From NCBI GenBank assembly GCA_937894725.1, contig CALAYL010000088.1, forward strand, positions 1-40,032: a stretch of DNA of 40,032 nt, written 5' to 3'. Within the stretch, counting starts at the first letter, position 1. Each line of letters opens with the position of its first letter. The notes under the pieces are model-generated. The model was not told where the DNA came from and searched no databases. It saw nothing but the letters and a program-made list of their open reading frames with translations. Positions 1-8,381 of this stretch are shown piece by piece. The translations under genes were made by a program, and so were the position numbers. Source of the DNA: an uncultured Bacteroidota bacterium. GTDB taxonomy: Bacteria; Bacteroidota; Bacteroidia; Chitinophagales; LD1.

Positions 1-290
1 ACTTACGTTTTTCGTAATGCCTGTGGCTTGCAGTTGCGTTGGCTCTGTGATGGTAATAGTATCATAGGTCAAACACTTATTAGTATCTTGAACTATAACA
101 GAATATACACCAGCAGCTAAACCTACTCTATTTTTCAAAGAAGTACTATCAGACCATTTAAAGCTGTATGGAGCTACTCCTCCCATTACATTTAAGTTAA
201 TATTTCCTGTATTATTTCCATTGCAAAGCAAATTTTGGAAAGAAGAAGAAACCGAAACATCTGAAGGGGCTCTACTCACTGATGTAGAAT
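1..290 (-). repeat. SprB-type repeat unit (may continue beyond the window edge)
   Basis: Reading the minus strand toward position 1, the protein has GGVAPYSFKWS, then LAAGVYSVIVQDTNKC, then TITITEPTQLQATG. This is the GG-xxPYxxxWS / L-x-AGxYxVxVxDxxxC / xxTxTEPxxL pattern of the SprB repeat found in gliding adhesins. Only one full unit is inside the window; more may follow outside it. Confidence 0.75.
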
Positions 291-3200
291 CAAAATTTGT
301 ACAACTTGTAAGAGGATTAGTTACTTTAAGATAGTACGTTCCCACGCTAAACACTAATGGATTTCTAGAAGAAGATGTATAGCCATTTATCGATGTCCAA
401 GAAAAAACATCAGATGGATTTGTCGATGTACCATCTAGTCTGATGGAAGGGAATTCACAAGTCAATTGTTTCGCTGGCCCAGCAGATATAGAAGGAGCAG
501 GTCTTACAATTACTCTTGCCACGAGTGGCTGAGTGGAGCAACCATTATTTTGCGATATAATCGAATAAATTACGGTATCTGTATTGGCGGTGTTATTTAC
601 TAGTACTTGTTTAATAACATTCCCACTACCACTACTTGCGCCAAAAAGCCCATTTGAATTCCAATTGACAATGCTATTATTGGGATTAATCGTAAAAGGA
701 ATAATGGCTGTGTCTCTAGAACAAATAATTTGACTAGCTATTGACGTATTGATCTGTGGAGCGGGTTTCACAAATACCGTTTGAGTAATTGGAGTACCTG
801 AGCATCCTTTATAAAAAGGAGTGATTAAATAGGTAATAGAATCTGTTTGAGCTTGCGAATTAATCAATGTATGAACAATCGAATCTCCAGACCCGCTAGA
901 TGCACCTAAAACACCAGTTGATCCTAATATCTTCCAAGAAAATGTAGTTCCTGCTATCGAACCCGAAAGTTTTCCAATATATTTTGTACCAGAGCAAATA
1001 TTTGAGTTGCCTAATATACTTGCCGTAGCAGTTGGATAAACCGTAGTAGTAATTGGCACTACAGGGCCAACACAACCTTCGGATATTGGGGTAACTGAAA
1101 AAGTGACGTTGGCTGCCGAAAGCGAATTATTTATTAGGTTTTGAGAAATTAAAGAACCCGCGCCTATTGTTCCATTCAACCCACTTGATGTCCATGAAAA
1201 GTTTGTATTTGCTACACTAGAGGATAAGGGTATATAATTAGATGTGTTACTACAAATCGTATCCTTGCTAGCTATGAGGTTAGGTTTTGGATTTACTGTT
1301 GCTACAAAGTTATATGCATCACCTTTACAACCATTTGGAGAAAGTGGAGTAACAAAGTAGTTTACATTTCGAGGTTGAAATGAGCTGCTATTCAACACCT
1401 GCGAAATAGTATTTCCTGAACTATTTGAAAAGCCTGTAGTACCCGTATCTCCTAGTGCAGTCCAGGTATAAGTTGTTCCCGTTACACTTGATGTTAGTGC
1501 TTGACTAATATTGACCCCAGAACAAATGGTTTTAGGAGGTATAATGGTCATCAATGGAGCTGGCCTCACAGTGATATAAACCGTATCGAGGGTGATGCAA
1601 TTATTGCCACGAGTTGTGCGCAACTCATATCTATATGTGATGTTATTACCTGTAGTATTAGTAGCTCTAAAAACAGGATTAGAAATACTACCAGAAGACA
1701 AATTTGTAGAAGGTATCCATGAATACCTATATCCAGGTATAGCACAATCCCCTACATTAACCGGAGCATTTGAACAAACCGTAGTATCTCTTCCTGAATT
1801 AATTAAAGGAATGTAATAGCTGTGGACTACACTATTTTCACATGCGCAATTTGATTGATTTTCAACCACAGCTATTAAATTACAGGTATTGCCCGTATTA
1901 ATTGTAAAAGTAGAATTTAGCACAAGCATTGAATCGACAGCTAAGCCTCCGGTATAGTTTATAGTGGTAATCAATGAATCACCAGTAGCGCTATAAAGTC
2001 CTACCGGAGTTTTGTCTTTGTAAATCTTCACTATAATAGGTCTCCCAACAGGCACAGCTAAAGAGCTGTCTCGAATGGAAATGCTCGTATTGATAACCTC
2101 ACCAACACCACAGCTTATTGTACTTGATGTTTTAAAGCTAGATATTTTCAATATTGGCTTTTTTACTGCTATCAATTGAAAACTCTCGCCAGTAGCAGTA
2201 CGGATATTACAAAGTGGAGATGTGAGCGAACAGTTTACTGTTTTGCGCTGAAAAGAATAGGTTTCAAACAATACAGAATCACAAGTCAATGCTTGACTAC
2301 TTTTCAAAAACACATAAAAGACTACTGAGTCTTGCTGAGTGACACCCGCAGGTAGTTTCCAAACAGCTTCTAACTGCCCCCCTATATTTGAAGTCTTATA
2401 GCTGGAAGAAGGAAGATTGTAAACTGATTGAGCAGAATCTATTACAAATCCTGGTGGTAACAATACTGCTATAGAATCGTCTGACTTTGTTACACCTACA
2501 CCAAGATTTAAAAATCGAACCTTGTATCTAGCATTACTCTCACAAGCTAATATATCAGGGTATTCAATAAATTGAACTACTGCTTCATAATCTGGTTCAG
2601 CACCAATAATGGAGAGCTTTTGCGTGCTTCTTCGTGCAATGTTTGTTTGTTTTCCGCAAGCTGTAATTCCAGATGCAGTAAACTGCCTTCTTCTACCCGA
2701 GATAAAGCCAGGGTCACAGTAAGTAATCGCTTTAAACTTGATTCTATATCTTGCGGAGTCAAGCACACTTATTCCTTTTAACCCTTTGTGTAAGTAATTG
2801 CCTCCTGATTTTAAATCCCAACTATAAAGTGTACTACCCGTAGGGTCTTGAAGAGGATAAAAGGTAGAAGGGCCAGGCGAAGCTACTGGATAGGCAATGG
2901 CCGATGTTCCAGGTATTACATATATTCCCGCTCCAGAAAAAAAGTTGAATTTATTGTCAAATATAGCTCCTTGACGTACGTTACTTACTTCTACTTCATA
3001 TTCGAGTGTATCACAGAAGTTATTGTTTAATGGCGGTTCACCTATTACTTTCAATTGTATTTCAGCTGCCTGTGGTGTTGCTTTGAGCGTAATCGCCTCT
3101 GGCTTACATGGAAATAAGTACCTAAAGAGTGGATAAAAATTACAATTCCAACCTGCATAAACTCTAATACTATCGGTATCACATATCTTAGATAAATTGG

Positions 3201-6200
3201 CATATATTCTAAATGTCCTAGTTTGCCCAGGGTTGATTTGACCAATCTGCCAAATGTCAAAGATATTTGGGACTCCGATGCCAGTGCTCAACTCTACCAC
3301 CCGATTGATTGTGATGCCATTTGGTCGTATAGTATCTAGACTCAACCAAGAGTTTTCGGCCGTGGCACTATTGGCAATATTGGTCACTATTATATCCCAA
3401 TAGGCTGTACTATCTGTGGCAATTATATTTGACAATGCCGCTTGAAGCAAGAGTTGTGGAGTTTGGAAGGAGAAACTATTTCTCAATCCAGGTGAATATG
3501 AAGACGTAGCCTTGACTTCATATTTACCACCATTTGCCACCGTTCCAAATTGTGTTGGTGTAGTATTGTTATGATAGGTAGAGTATAGTCCTTTATAATT
3601 AGCAAATTTTTCGTCAAAAGCGGTAACCCCAGCCGGAGTTTGGCATGAAGGGCGAATCTTAACCGTTAACCTAGCGATATACCCTTCACTCGGTAGTGGA
3701 TCGGTGCCACTAGTTCCTGTATAAATAGATTGAAAATTGAAGATAAGTGTGTCACCAGAAACTACAGGTGTCATATTTACTTCAGCAGGCGAAGCGGTAC
3801 CTGTGTTATATCTCGTTCTCCAGGTTCTGCCAGTAGCACTTACATATATATAACCAGGAGGCAATTTATACTTAAACGTTTCTACATAGCCAAACTGACG
3901 ATATTCATTTGGGAATGCATTAAAATTCCAATCCCCTCCTACATAACTGTACTGATGAACTGCAATGTCTATATTTTGACATCCATTAAATTGATATGCC
4001 CCACTTGAATGTAAATTTAAATATCGAACACCTACAAACTGAATATTTTCGCTCCAGGTATCGCAAGCGTATTTGTTATTTGCGTTACCAGGATAGATAT
4101 TGGGAGAGATTGATACATAAAACTCCGTGTTTACTGTCTGTAAATTTATACTAGATCCTATTGCGGAGTTCTCAAATCGAATCATCGGTTCGATCACTAT
4201 CGAATCATTGTGCTGAAAGATATATGAACTCAATATAGGAAAGCCGTTTGCAGCCAACGATAGAGGACTAAAATCTACTACATAATGTCCATTTGGCCCT
4301 TTTTGCTGAAGTGGTACATTTGCAAAATTATATTTCGTAACACCGCCATTGATTATTTTTACTCTAGCTCCTAATGGGGTGAAATAAGAATTGTTATTGA
4401 ACGGCATTTTGATTACGGCATAACCATTTGTAAATACCTTTGAAATCACACACAGTTTTCCAGTGAGCACCGCCAAAAGCGTATCCCCATGCGTAACTCG
4501 ATTGGTAGCTACTTTTGTAAAATCTAATGTGCCTGTGGCGTCAGGTAACCCATCCCCTCCGTTTATTTCATTGTCAGGCAAACCATAGTTGTATCTTTTT
4601 ATTGAAAAAGATGAATATTGGATACTATCGCATGAACACCCTGGACATTTCACAATGATATTAAACTTCATATCACATGATAATAATTCCTTGCATCCAG
4701 TTCCACAACTAGGATCTCTCACCCAATAGGTCTTGAGCGTTGTTTGAGATGGCGCACCACCACCACAAAACCCAACAATATTCATTTTTAAATCATGCGT
4801 ATAAGATGCATACTTATCATAAATACTGTCAAATCTAACCGTAACAATGCCTGCTGTATTGTTAAAGTATATTGGATATCGGATAGTGCCATTTGGCATC
4901 AATAAATAAATAGGATTCGCTCCATTTAGAGAGATATTACTTTGCATCTCCCATACGTATTCTATATATCCGTCTTTAGTAGGATTTGAATTGTAAAAAT
5001 AATGGTATGAATTGTTATTTGTATAGGTCACAGTAGCCGTTTGACCATTGGTTAAATTAGCTGGAGAGTTGACGATCATTCCTTCACGCATTTGCTCATA
5101 ACTCAAATAGCTTTGGCCAGTAGTGTATGTGTAGAGACCACAAGGCTCAGTATAAAATGGCTGATAAACTACAAATTCATTATAATTTAAATCTCCACAA
5201 TTGGAAATAGTGGTTCTACAACAATTTTTTACAGGAATGTAAAACACTATAGAGTCTCCAGGAAAAAGTAAACCAGGTGCAGTTAACCACATTCTTGATT
5301 GTGTCTGTGTCAAGGCACAGAAATCATTCATTCGCGTTTCAAAATAACTTGAACTATCGCCAGTCACTACTGCATTGGGCCCCGATGCCCATTTGATGAT
5401 AGGGCCAGTACCAAATTTTACTTTGATAGCAGCGGAATCGAAATAACTATTTGAAAAGTAATTTCCGTATTGAGGAGTCACTATATTATCCCAATTTCCC
5501 ATTGCTGCTATGAGCAATTTTACGTTATTGGCTGGAGCTAGCCCCTTATTCACCATTTTAATGGTTTTGTAGTGTACGCTATCTACACAAGTCTGATTTC
5601 CAGTGTAACCAATAGTATATACTAAATTTGGCACCAATGTACCAAACACAACATTAAAAAATTGCGATACAGTATCGCAATCTGCTCCCCCACAGCCCCA
5701 AGTCATACGAATTTCAGAAAGTCCGTTTTTACAATCGGTTATTGTAATGTACTCTTCGATAGTGTCTGCCTCTCCATTCTCAAAAAACTTATCTAAATCC
5801 CCATACTTTGAAATTATGGCACTATCTACTTTGATAGTTGTGGTACTTCCTAATGTAGTGTAAGGTATCGATACCCCTTTCACCTTTACATCGGTAATGG
5901 TGATTCCTGGGCCGCTTCTTACATCATGTACAGTGTAGTTTCGCAAATATCCTAGCCCACCATTCAATACTACGATTTTTCGTACGAAACTTTGTCCACC
6001 ATATCCATAATACACACTCTGAGGTGACACTGCATTCAGCGAAGGCTTGTCTATATTTATATTGTCCCCTATTTTTGTATCGGCTCCCCCATTTGAACTA
6101 ACGGTATAAATAATTTTAGGGCTATAAGTCGGATTTAAATCTAAAGCGGGAATAATACCACAATCAACTTTGTAAAATAGTTTAACTTGGAGCGTATCGT

Positions 6201-6528
6201 TTGATGCCATTGCTGGCAAATCAAAAACGGCTTTGCTAGGTGTAGATAATCCTGCATTGTAGGTCAAAGCACTAGGAGAGCCTATTACTGTACCAGCATA
6301 ATACATTCCTGCATCAAAATTACAGGTAAGCCTAACTCCTGTTTGAGTTGTTATTGCCGCATTTCGAATTCTAAATATAGCATAAGTAGAGTCGCCACAA
6401 ACGCCTACGGATCTATTGCTAACCTCTGAGCTAACGAAGATATTCGATTGGCCATTTGCAATTTTTGGCAATAAAAACAATTGCGAAATAATGACACATA
6501 GCAGAATAAATGTATTTGTATTTTTCAT
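1..6528 (-). CDS. Giant secreted SprB-like adhesin, N-terminal 2176 residues (partial)
   Basis: The frame is open from the ATG at 6528 to the window edge in every stretch I checked, so the 3' end is missing. Residues 1-27 form a signal peptide (MKNTNTF, hydrophobic core, then ANG-Q). Residues about 30-1560 are beta-rich, Thr/Ser/Asn-rich modules resembling the DUF11-type repeats of Bacteroidota surface proteins. Residues about 1560-2040 are a tandem array of PKD-like modules with regularly spaced Cys. The last ~100 residues form a SprB-type repeat, with the motif VYSVIVQDTNKC followed by TITITEPTQLQA. Known: such proteins are exported by the type IX system and act as gliding or attachment adhesins. 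Inferred: a T9SS C-terminal sorting domain lies beyond the window. No enzymatic domain was recognised. Confident on family type, less so on function. Confidence 0.85.
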   Translation of the reverse strand, partial: MKNTNTFILLCVIISQLFLLPKIANGQSNIFVSSEVSNRSVGVCGDSTYAIFRIRNAAITTQTGVRLTCNFDAGMYYAGTVIGSPSALTYNAGLSTPSKAVFDLPAMASNDTLQVKLFYKVDCGIIPALDLNPTYSPKIIYTVSSNGGADTKIGDNINIDKPSLNAVSPQSVYYGYGGQSFVRKIVVLNGGLGYLRNYTVHDVRSGPGITITDVKVKGVSIPYTTLGSTTTIKVDSAIISKYGDLDKFFENGEADTIEEYITITDCKNGLSEIRMTWGCGGADCDTVSQFFNVVFGTLVPNLVYTIGYTGNQTCVDSVHYKTIKMVNKGLAPANNVKLLIAAMGNWDNIVTPQYGNYFSNSYFDSAAIKVKFGTGPIIKWASGPNAVVTGDSSSYFETRMNDFCALTQTQSRMWLTAPGLLFPGDSIVFYIPVKNCCRTTISNCGDLNYNEFVVYQPFYTEPCGLYTYTTGQSYLSYEQMREGMIVNSPANLTNGQTATVTYTNNNSYHYFYNSNPTKDGYIEYVWEMQSNISLNGANPIYLLMPNGTIRYPIYFNNTAGIVTVRFDSIYDKYASYTHDLKMNIVGFCGGGAPSQTTLKTYWVRDPSCGTGCKELLSCDMKFNIIVKCPGCSCDSIQYSSFSIKRYNYGLPDNEINGGDGLPDATGTLDFTKVATNRVTHGDTLLAVLTGKLCVISKVFTNGYAVIKMPFNNNSYFTPLGARVKIINGGVTKYNFANVPLQQKGPNGHYVVDFSPLSLAANGFPILSSYIFQHNDSIVIEPMIRFENSAIGSSINLQTVNTEFYVSISPNIYPGNANNKYACDTWSENIQFVGVRYLNLHSSGAYQFNGCQNIDIAVHQYSYVGGDWNFNAFPNEYRQFGYVETFKYKLPPGYIYVSATGRTWRTRYNTGTASPAEVNMTPVVSGDTLIFNFQSIYTGTSGTDPLPSEGYIARLTVKIRPSCQTPAGVTAFDEKFANYKGLYSTYHNNTTPTQFGTVANGGKYEVKATSSYSPGLRNSFSFQTPQLLLQAALSNIIATDSTAYWDIIVTNIANSATAENSWLSLDTIRPNGITINRVVELSTGIGVPNIFDIWQIGQINPGQTRTFRIYANLSKICDTDSIRVYAGWNCNFYPLFRYLFPCKPEAITLKATPQAAEIQLKVIGEPPLNNNFCDTLEYEVEVSNVRQGAIFDNKFNFFSGAGIYVIPGTSAIAYPVASPGPSTFYPLQDPTGSTLYSWDLKSGGNYLHKGLKGISVLDSARYRIKFKAITYCDPGFISGRRRQFTASGITACGKQTNIARRSTQKLSIIGAEPDYEAVVQFIEYPDILACESNARYKVRFLNLGVGVTKSDDSIAVLLPPGFVIDSAQSVYNLPSSSYKTSNIGGQLEAVWKLPAGVTQQDSVVFYVFLKSSQALTCDSVLFETYSFQRKTVNCSLTSPLCNIRTATGESFQLIAVKKPILKISSFKTSSTISCGVGEVINTSISIRDSSLAVPVGRPIIVKIYKDKTPVGLYSATGDSLITTINYTGGLAVDSMLVLNSTFTINTGNTCNLIAVVENQSNCACENSVVHSYYIPLINSGRDTTVCSNAPVNVGDCAIPGYRYSWIPSTNLSSGSISNPVFRATNTTGNNITYRYELRTTRGNNCITLDTVYITVRPAPLMTIIPPKTICSGVNISQALTSSVTGTTYTWTALGDTGTTGFSNSSGNTISQVLNSSSFQPRNVNYFVTPLSPNGCKGDAYNFVATVNPKPNLIASKDTICSNTSNYIPLSSSVANTNFSWTSSGLNGTIGAGSLISQNLINNSLSAANVTFSVTPISEGCVGPVVPITTTVYPTATASILGNSNICSGTKYIGKLSGSIAGTTFSWKILGSTGVLGASSGSGDSIVHTLINSQAQTDSITYLITPFYKGCSGTPITQTVFVKPAPQINTSIASQIICSRDTAIIPFTINPNNSIVNWNSNGLFGASSGSGNVIKQVLVNNTANTDTVIYSIISQNNGCSTQPLVARVIVRPAPSISAGPAKQLTCEFPSIRLDGTSTNPSDVFSWTSINGYTSSSRNPLVFSVGTYYLKVTNPLTSCTNFDSTSVSRAPSDVSVSSSFQNLLCNGNNTGNINLNVMGGVAPYSFKWSDSTSLKNRVGLAAGVYSVIVQDTNKCLTYDTITITEPTQLQATGITKNVS
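300..1800 (-). repeat. Tandem PKD-like module array inside the adhesin
   Basis: Six Cys codons lie at near-constant spacing, at 1774-1776, 1522-1524, 1252-1254, 994-996, 721-723 and 457-459 (steps of 84, 90, 86, 91 and 88 codons). Most follow a hydrophobic/Thr pair, as in TICSG, TICSN, NICSG and IICSR. Between them recur motifs of the type TxxxWxxxGxxGxxGxSSGSGxxIxQxLxN. This matches the PKD-like repeats common in Bacteroidota secreted proteins. The units are diverged at DNA level, so this is a protein-level repeat, not a recent duplication. Confidence 0.8.
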
Positions 6529-6535
6529 TTCTCCG

Positions 6536-6543
6536 CAAATATA
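6536..6543 (-). promoter_or_regulatory. -7 box of the giant adhesin gene
   Basis: On the minus strand TATATTTG matches the Bacteroidota -7 consensus TAnnTTTG. It ends only 7 nt before the ATG at 6528, so the transcript would be nearly leaderless. No TTTG box is present 19 nt upstream. The rest of the 6529-6733 gap holds no gene; it contains two copies of ATAGTTGCATT (6624-6634 and 6691-6701) of unknown meaning. Confidence 0.5.
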
Positions 6544-6733
6544 CGCATTTTCCTTCCTAATTGGGTACATTGATGAACGATTTTGGGTGTAAGTAAGTAC
6601 ATACTTTACGACTCAAGCCATAAATAGTTGCATTTTTAACAAAAACCACCTAAAGTCGCTTTCTTATATTAAGATGTATTTCAATGCTATATAGTTGCAT
6701 TGCCGTATATTCATCCCTTTATGGCTAAGAAAA

Positions 6734-8278
6734 CTATCGCTTATCTATAGCCACAATTACCCCAAAAGGGGCTTTTAGTGTACTGGCTATATTTACGGCT
6801 ATATCGCTTTTGTTTGAGAGCGAAACGGTGGCAGCTGATTGAGTATTGAATACTTGGCTTAGCTTTTGTTCAAAACTTCCTTGTTGCTTATTTATTCGTT
6901 CGTTCATTGACTTATAGTCCATCGGCTCTGCCGTCACTAGAATCGCTATTTTGTCTTTTGCACCCTTGTTATCGGCCTGCATGGAGTAATCTTTCGGGAA
7001 AAGACGTGTACCTACAATTCCGCAATAAGGAGAATGTTTTGGAGTATAGGGAAAAAGCACATAACTACTTTCATCTGTTTCTGCGCCAAAAATATAAGTG
7101 TAACAGGCTTTATTGTTCGTCATCTGCATTTTAAATTTATCCCCTATTTTGATTGGTGAAGCTGTACCAAATAGGTTGCTTCCTAAAGACTTAAGCGGTA
7201 TCGACTTTTTAGTTTCATTATTGACCAAGGCAATCTGCATCGAAAGGTTGGCTGGTTCTGGAGTGGCTACTGCTCCCATAGGATAGGTACCATAGGCTTC
7301 TTTAGCAAAAAAATCAAAGTCCTTATAGCGTATCCATCCAAAACCATCCTTTCCCCAATCTGTACCCCAGCTATTCATAAGCTGGAATGCGCCACCCTCA
7401 AGATAATCATCGTAACCAACCACACACATTGCGTGACCACCAAAACCGCTCATTTCATAATCATCTCGAGAAGGTATCCATACTTTTTTATTGAGCATAC
7501 CTTGCATAAAAGTTCCGCCTACCATCATGCCGATAATCACGGGTGCCCCCTGAGCTAAGTTTTGCTTCATAGCGAGCAAATCAATTTTATAGTCATCACC
7601 GCTTCTCGTCAATCGATTTGCTCCTGCCATTTTGAACGCTGAGGCTTCCTGCATCTGACTACTCGATGGCTTTCGCTGGCAGCTATTCTCATCATACGGA
7701 AATCCACTCATCGGATACGCTCCCTGCTTGGTCATATTTTCGGTAGCTCGGATGATATATGAACCTTGGCAATTTTCGTCTAGTTTGATTTGATTGTATA
7801 GAAATGAGGGACTAAACGCCACCTCGTTTGGATCTTTACCCGTGCGCCTAGCTTCCAAAATAGTTCGAGCGGCATACGCACTCGACCATGCCACACAGCT
7901 GCCTTGACTACCCTGGTTCAACCGATTGGGACAATATTCCTCTAATGAAAATCGCTCTGGCAGTGGATTCTTAGTGTTATCGGCTAGTGGTTCATACACA
8001 GCTGCTTTGTCAAACTGATTTCTGTCTAATACCCCACCTGTAGCAAAACTTGCCTGGTTTTGTGTAGGGGAAGTACTCTGGTCGCCAACAGAAAAGAAGA
8101 AGTAAAACAAACCTCCTATAATCACTAAAGGGATCATCAATTTGGGATTGCGAAATAAAAGCGGAAGCAACATACCAATTATCCCTCCACCTCCACCACC
8201 TCCTCTATTGCCACCTCCTCCTCCCGGATTGTTGTCAGCGCTGTTTTGATTGTCATCTTCTACCATTCGTATCGGCAT
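6734..8278 (-). CDS. Membrane-anchored papain-like (C1 family) cysteine protease with DUF4384-like tail
   Basis: A 514-residue protein. Residues 19-32 are almost pure Gly (two Gly runs around NR), followed by a membrane segment at about 48-64, so the catalytic part is likely held at the membrane. The peptidase C1 core follows: oxyanion Gln122, nucleophile Cys128 in GSQGSCVAWS, His282 in GFGGHAMCVVGYDD and Asn302 in MNSWGTDWG. All four catalytic positions are present with papain-like Gln-x5-Cys spacing, so an active enzyme is expected. The C-terminal ~150 residues, with YIFGAETDESSYVLFPY, resemble DUF4384, a domain that often follows peptidase modules. It lies downstream of the rpoB terminator and probably has its own promoter, which I could not place. 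An in-frame Met5 is an alternative start. Confidence 0.85.
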   Translation of the reverse strand: MPIRMVEDDNQNSADNNPGGGGGNRGGGGGGGIIGMLLPLLFRNPKLMIPLVIIGGLFYFFFSVGDQSTSPTQNQASFATGGVLDRNQFDKAAVYEPLADNTKNPLPERFSLEEYCPNRLNQGSQGSCVAWSSAYAARTILEARRTGKDPNEVAFSPSFLYNQIKLDENCQGSYIIRATENMTKQGAYPMSGFPYDENSCQRKPSSSQMQEASAFKMAGANRLTRSGDDYKIDLLAMKQNLAQGAPVIIGMMVGGTFMQGMLNKKVWIPSRDDYEMSGFGGHAMCVVGYDDYLEGGAFQLMNSWGTDWGKDGFGWIRYKDFDFFAKEAYGTYPMGAVATPEPANLSMQIALVNNETKKSIPLKSLGSNLFGTASPIKIGDKFKMQMTNNKACYTYIFGAETDESSYVLFPYTPKHSPYCGIVGTRLFPKDYSMQADNKGAKDKIAILVTAEPMDYKSMNERINKQQGSFEQKLSQVFNTQSAATVSLSNKSDIAVNIASTLKAPFGVIVAIDKR

Positions 8279-8327
8279 AGTATTCCATTTTTGTTGTGTT
8301 GTTAAAACTACATTTTTTTGATAAAAA

Positions 8328-8359
8328 AAACGCCCCTTCTTTTTTAAAAAGGGGCGTTT
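8328..8359 (-). terminator. Intrinsic terminator after rpoB
   Basis: An 11-bp stem pairs 8328-8338 with 8349-8359 (core CGCCCC/GGGGCG). On the minus strand it is followed by a run of eight T (8330 down to 8323). It lies 22 bp past the rpoB stop codon and separates rpoB from the downstream protease gene. Confidence 0.85.
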
Positions 8360-8381
8360 GCTAATATGTGGTCAATTGATA

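Noticed and set aside
1501..4008. Plus-strand open frames of 60-92 codons across 1501-4008
   Set aside because: They lie opposite the continuous adhesin frame, and have no family-like sequence or promoter.
6624..6701. Two copies of ATAGTTGCATT as a regulatory repeat
   Set aside because: Only two 11-mers in AT-rich DNA with no clear placement relative to a promoter.
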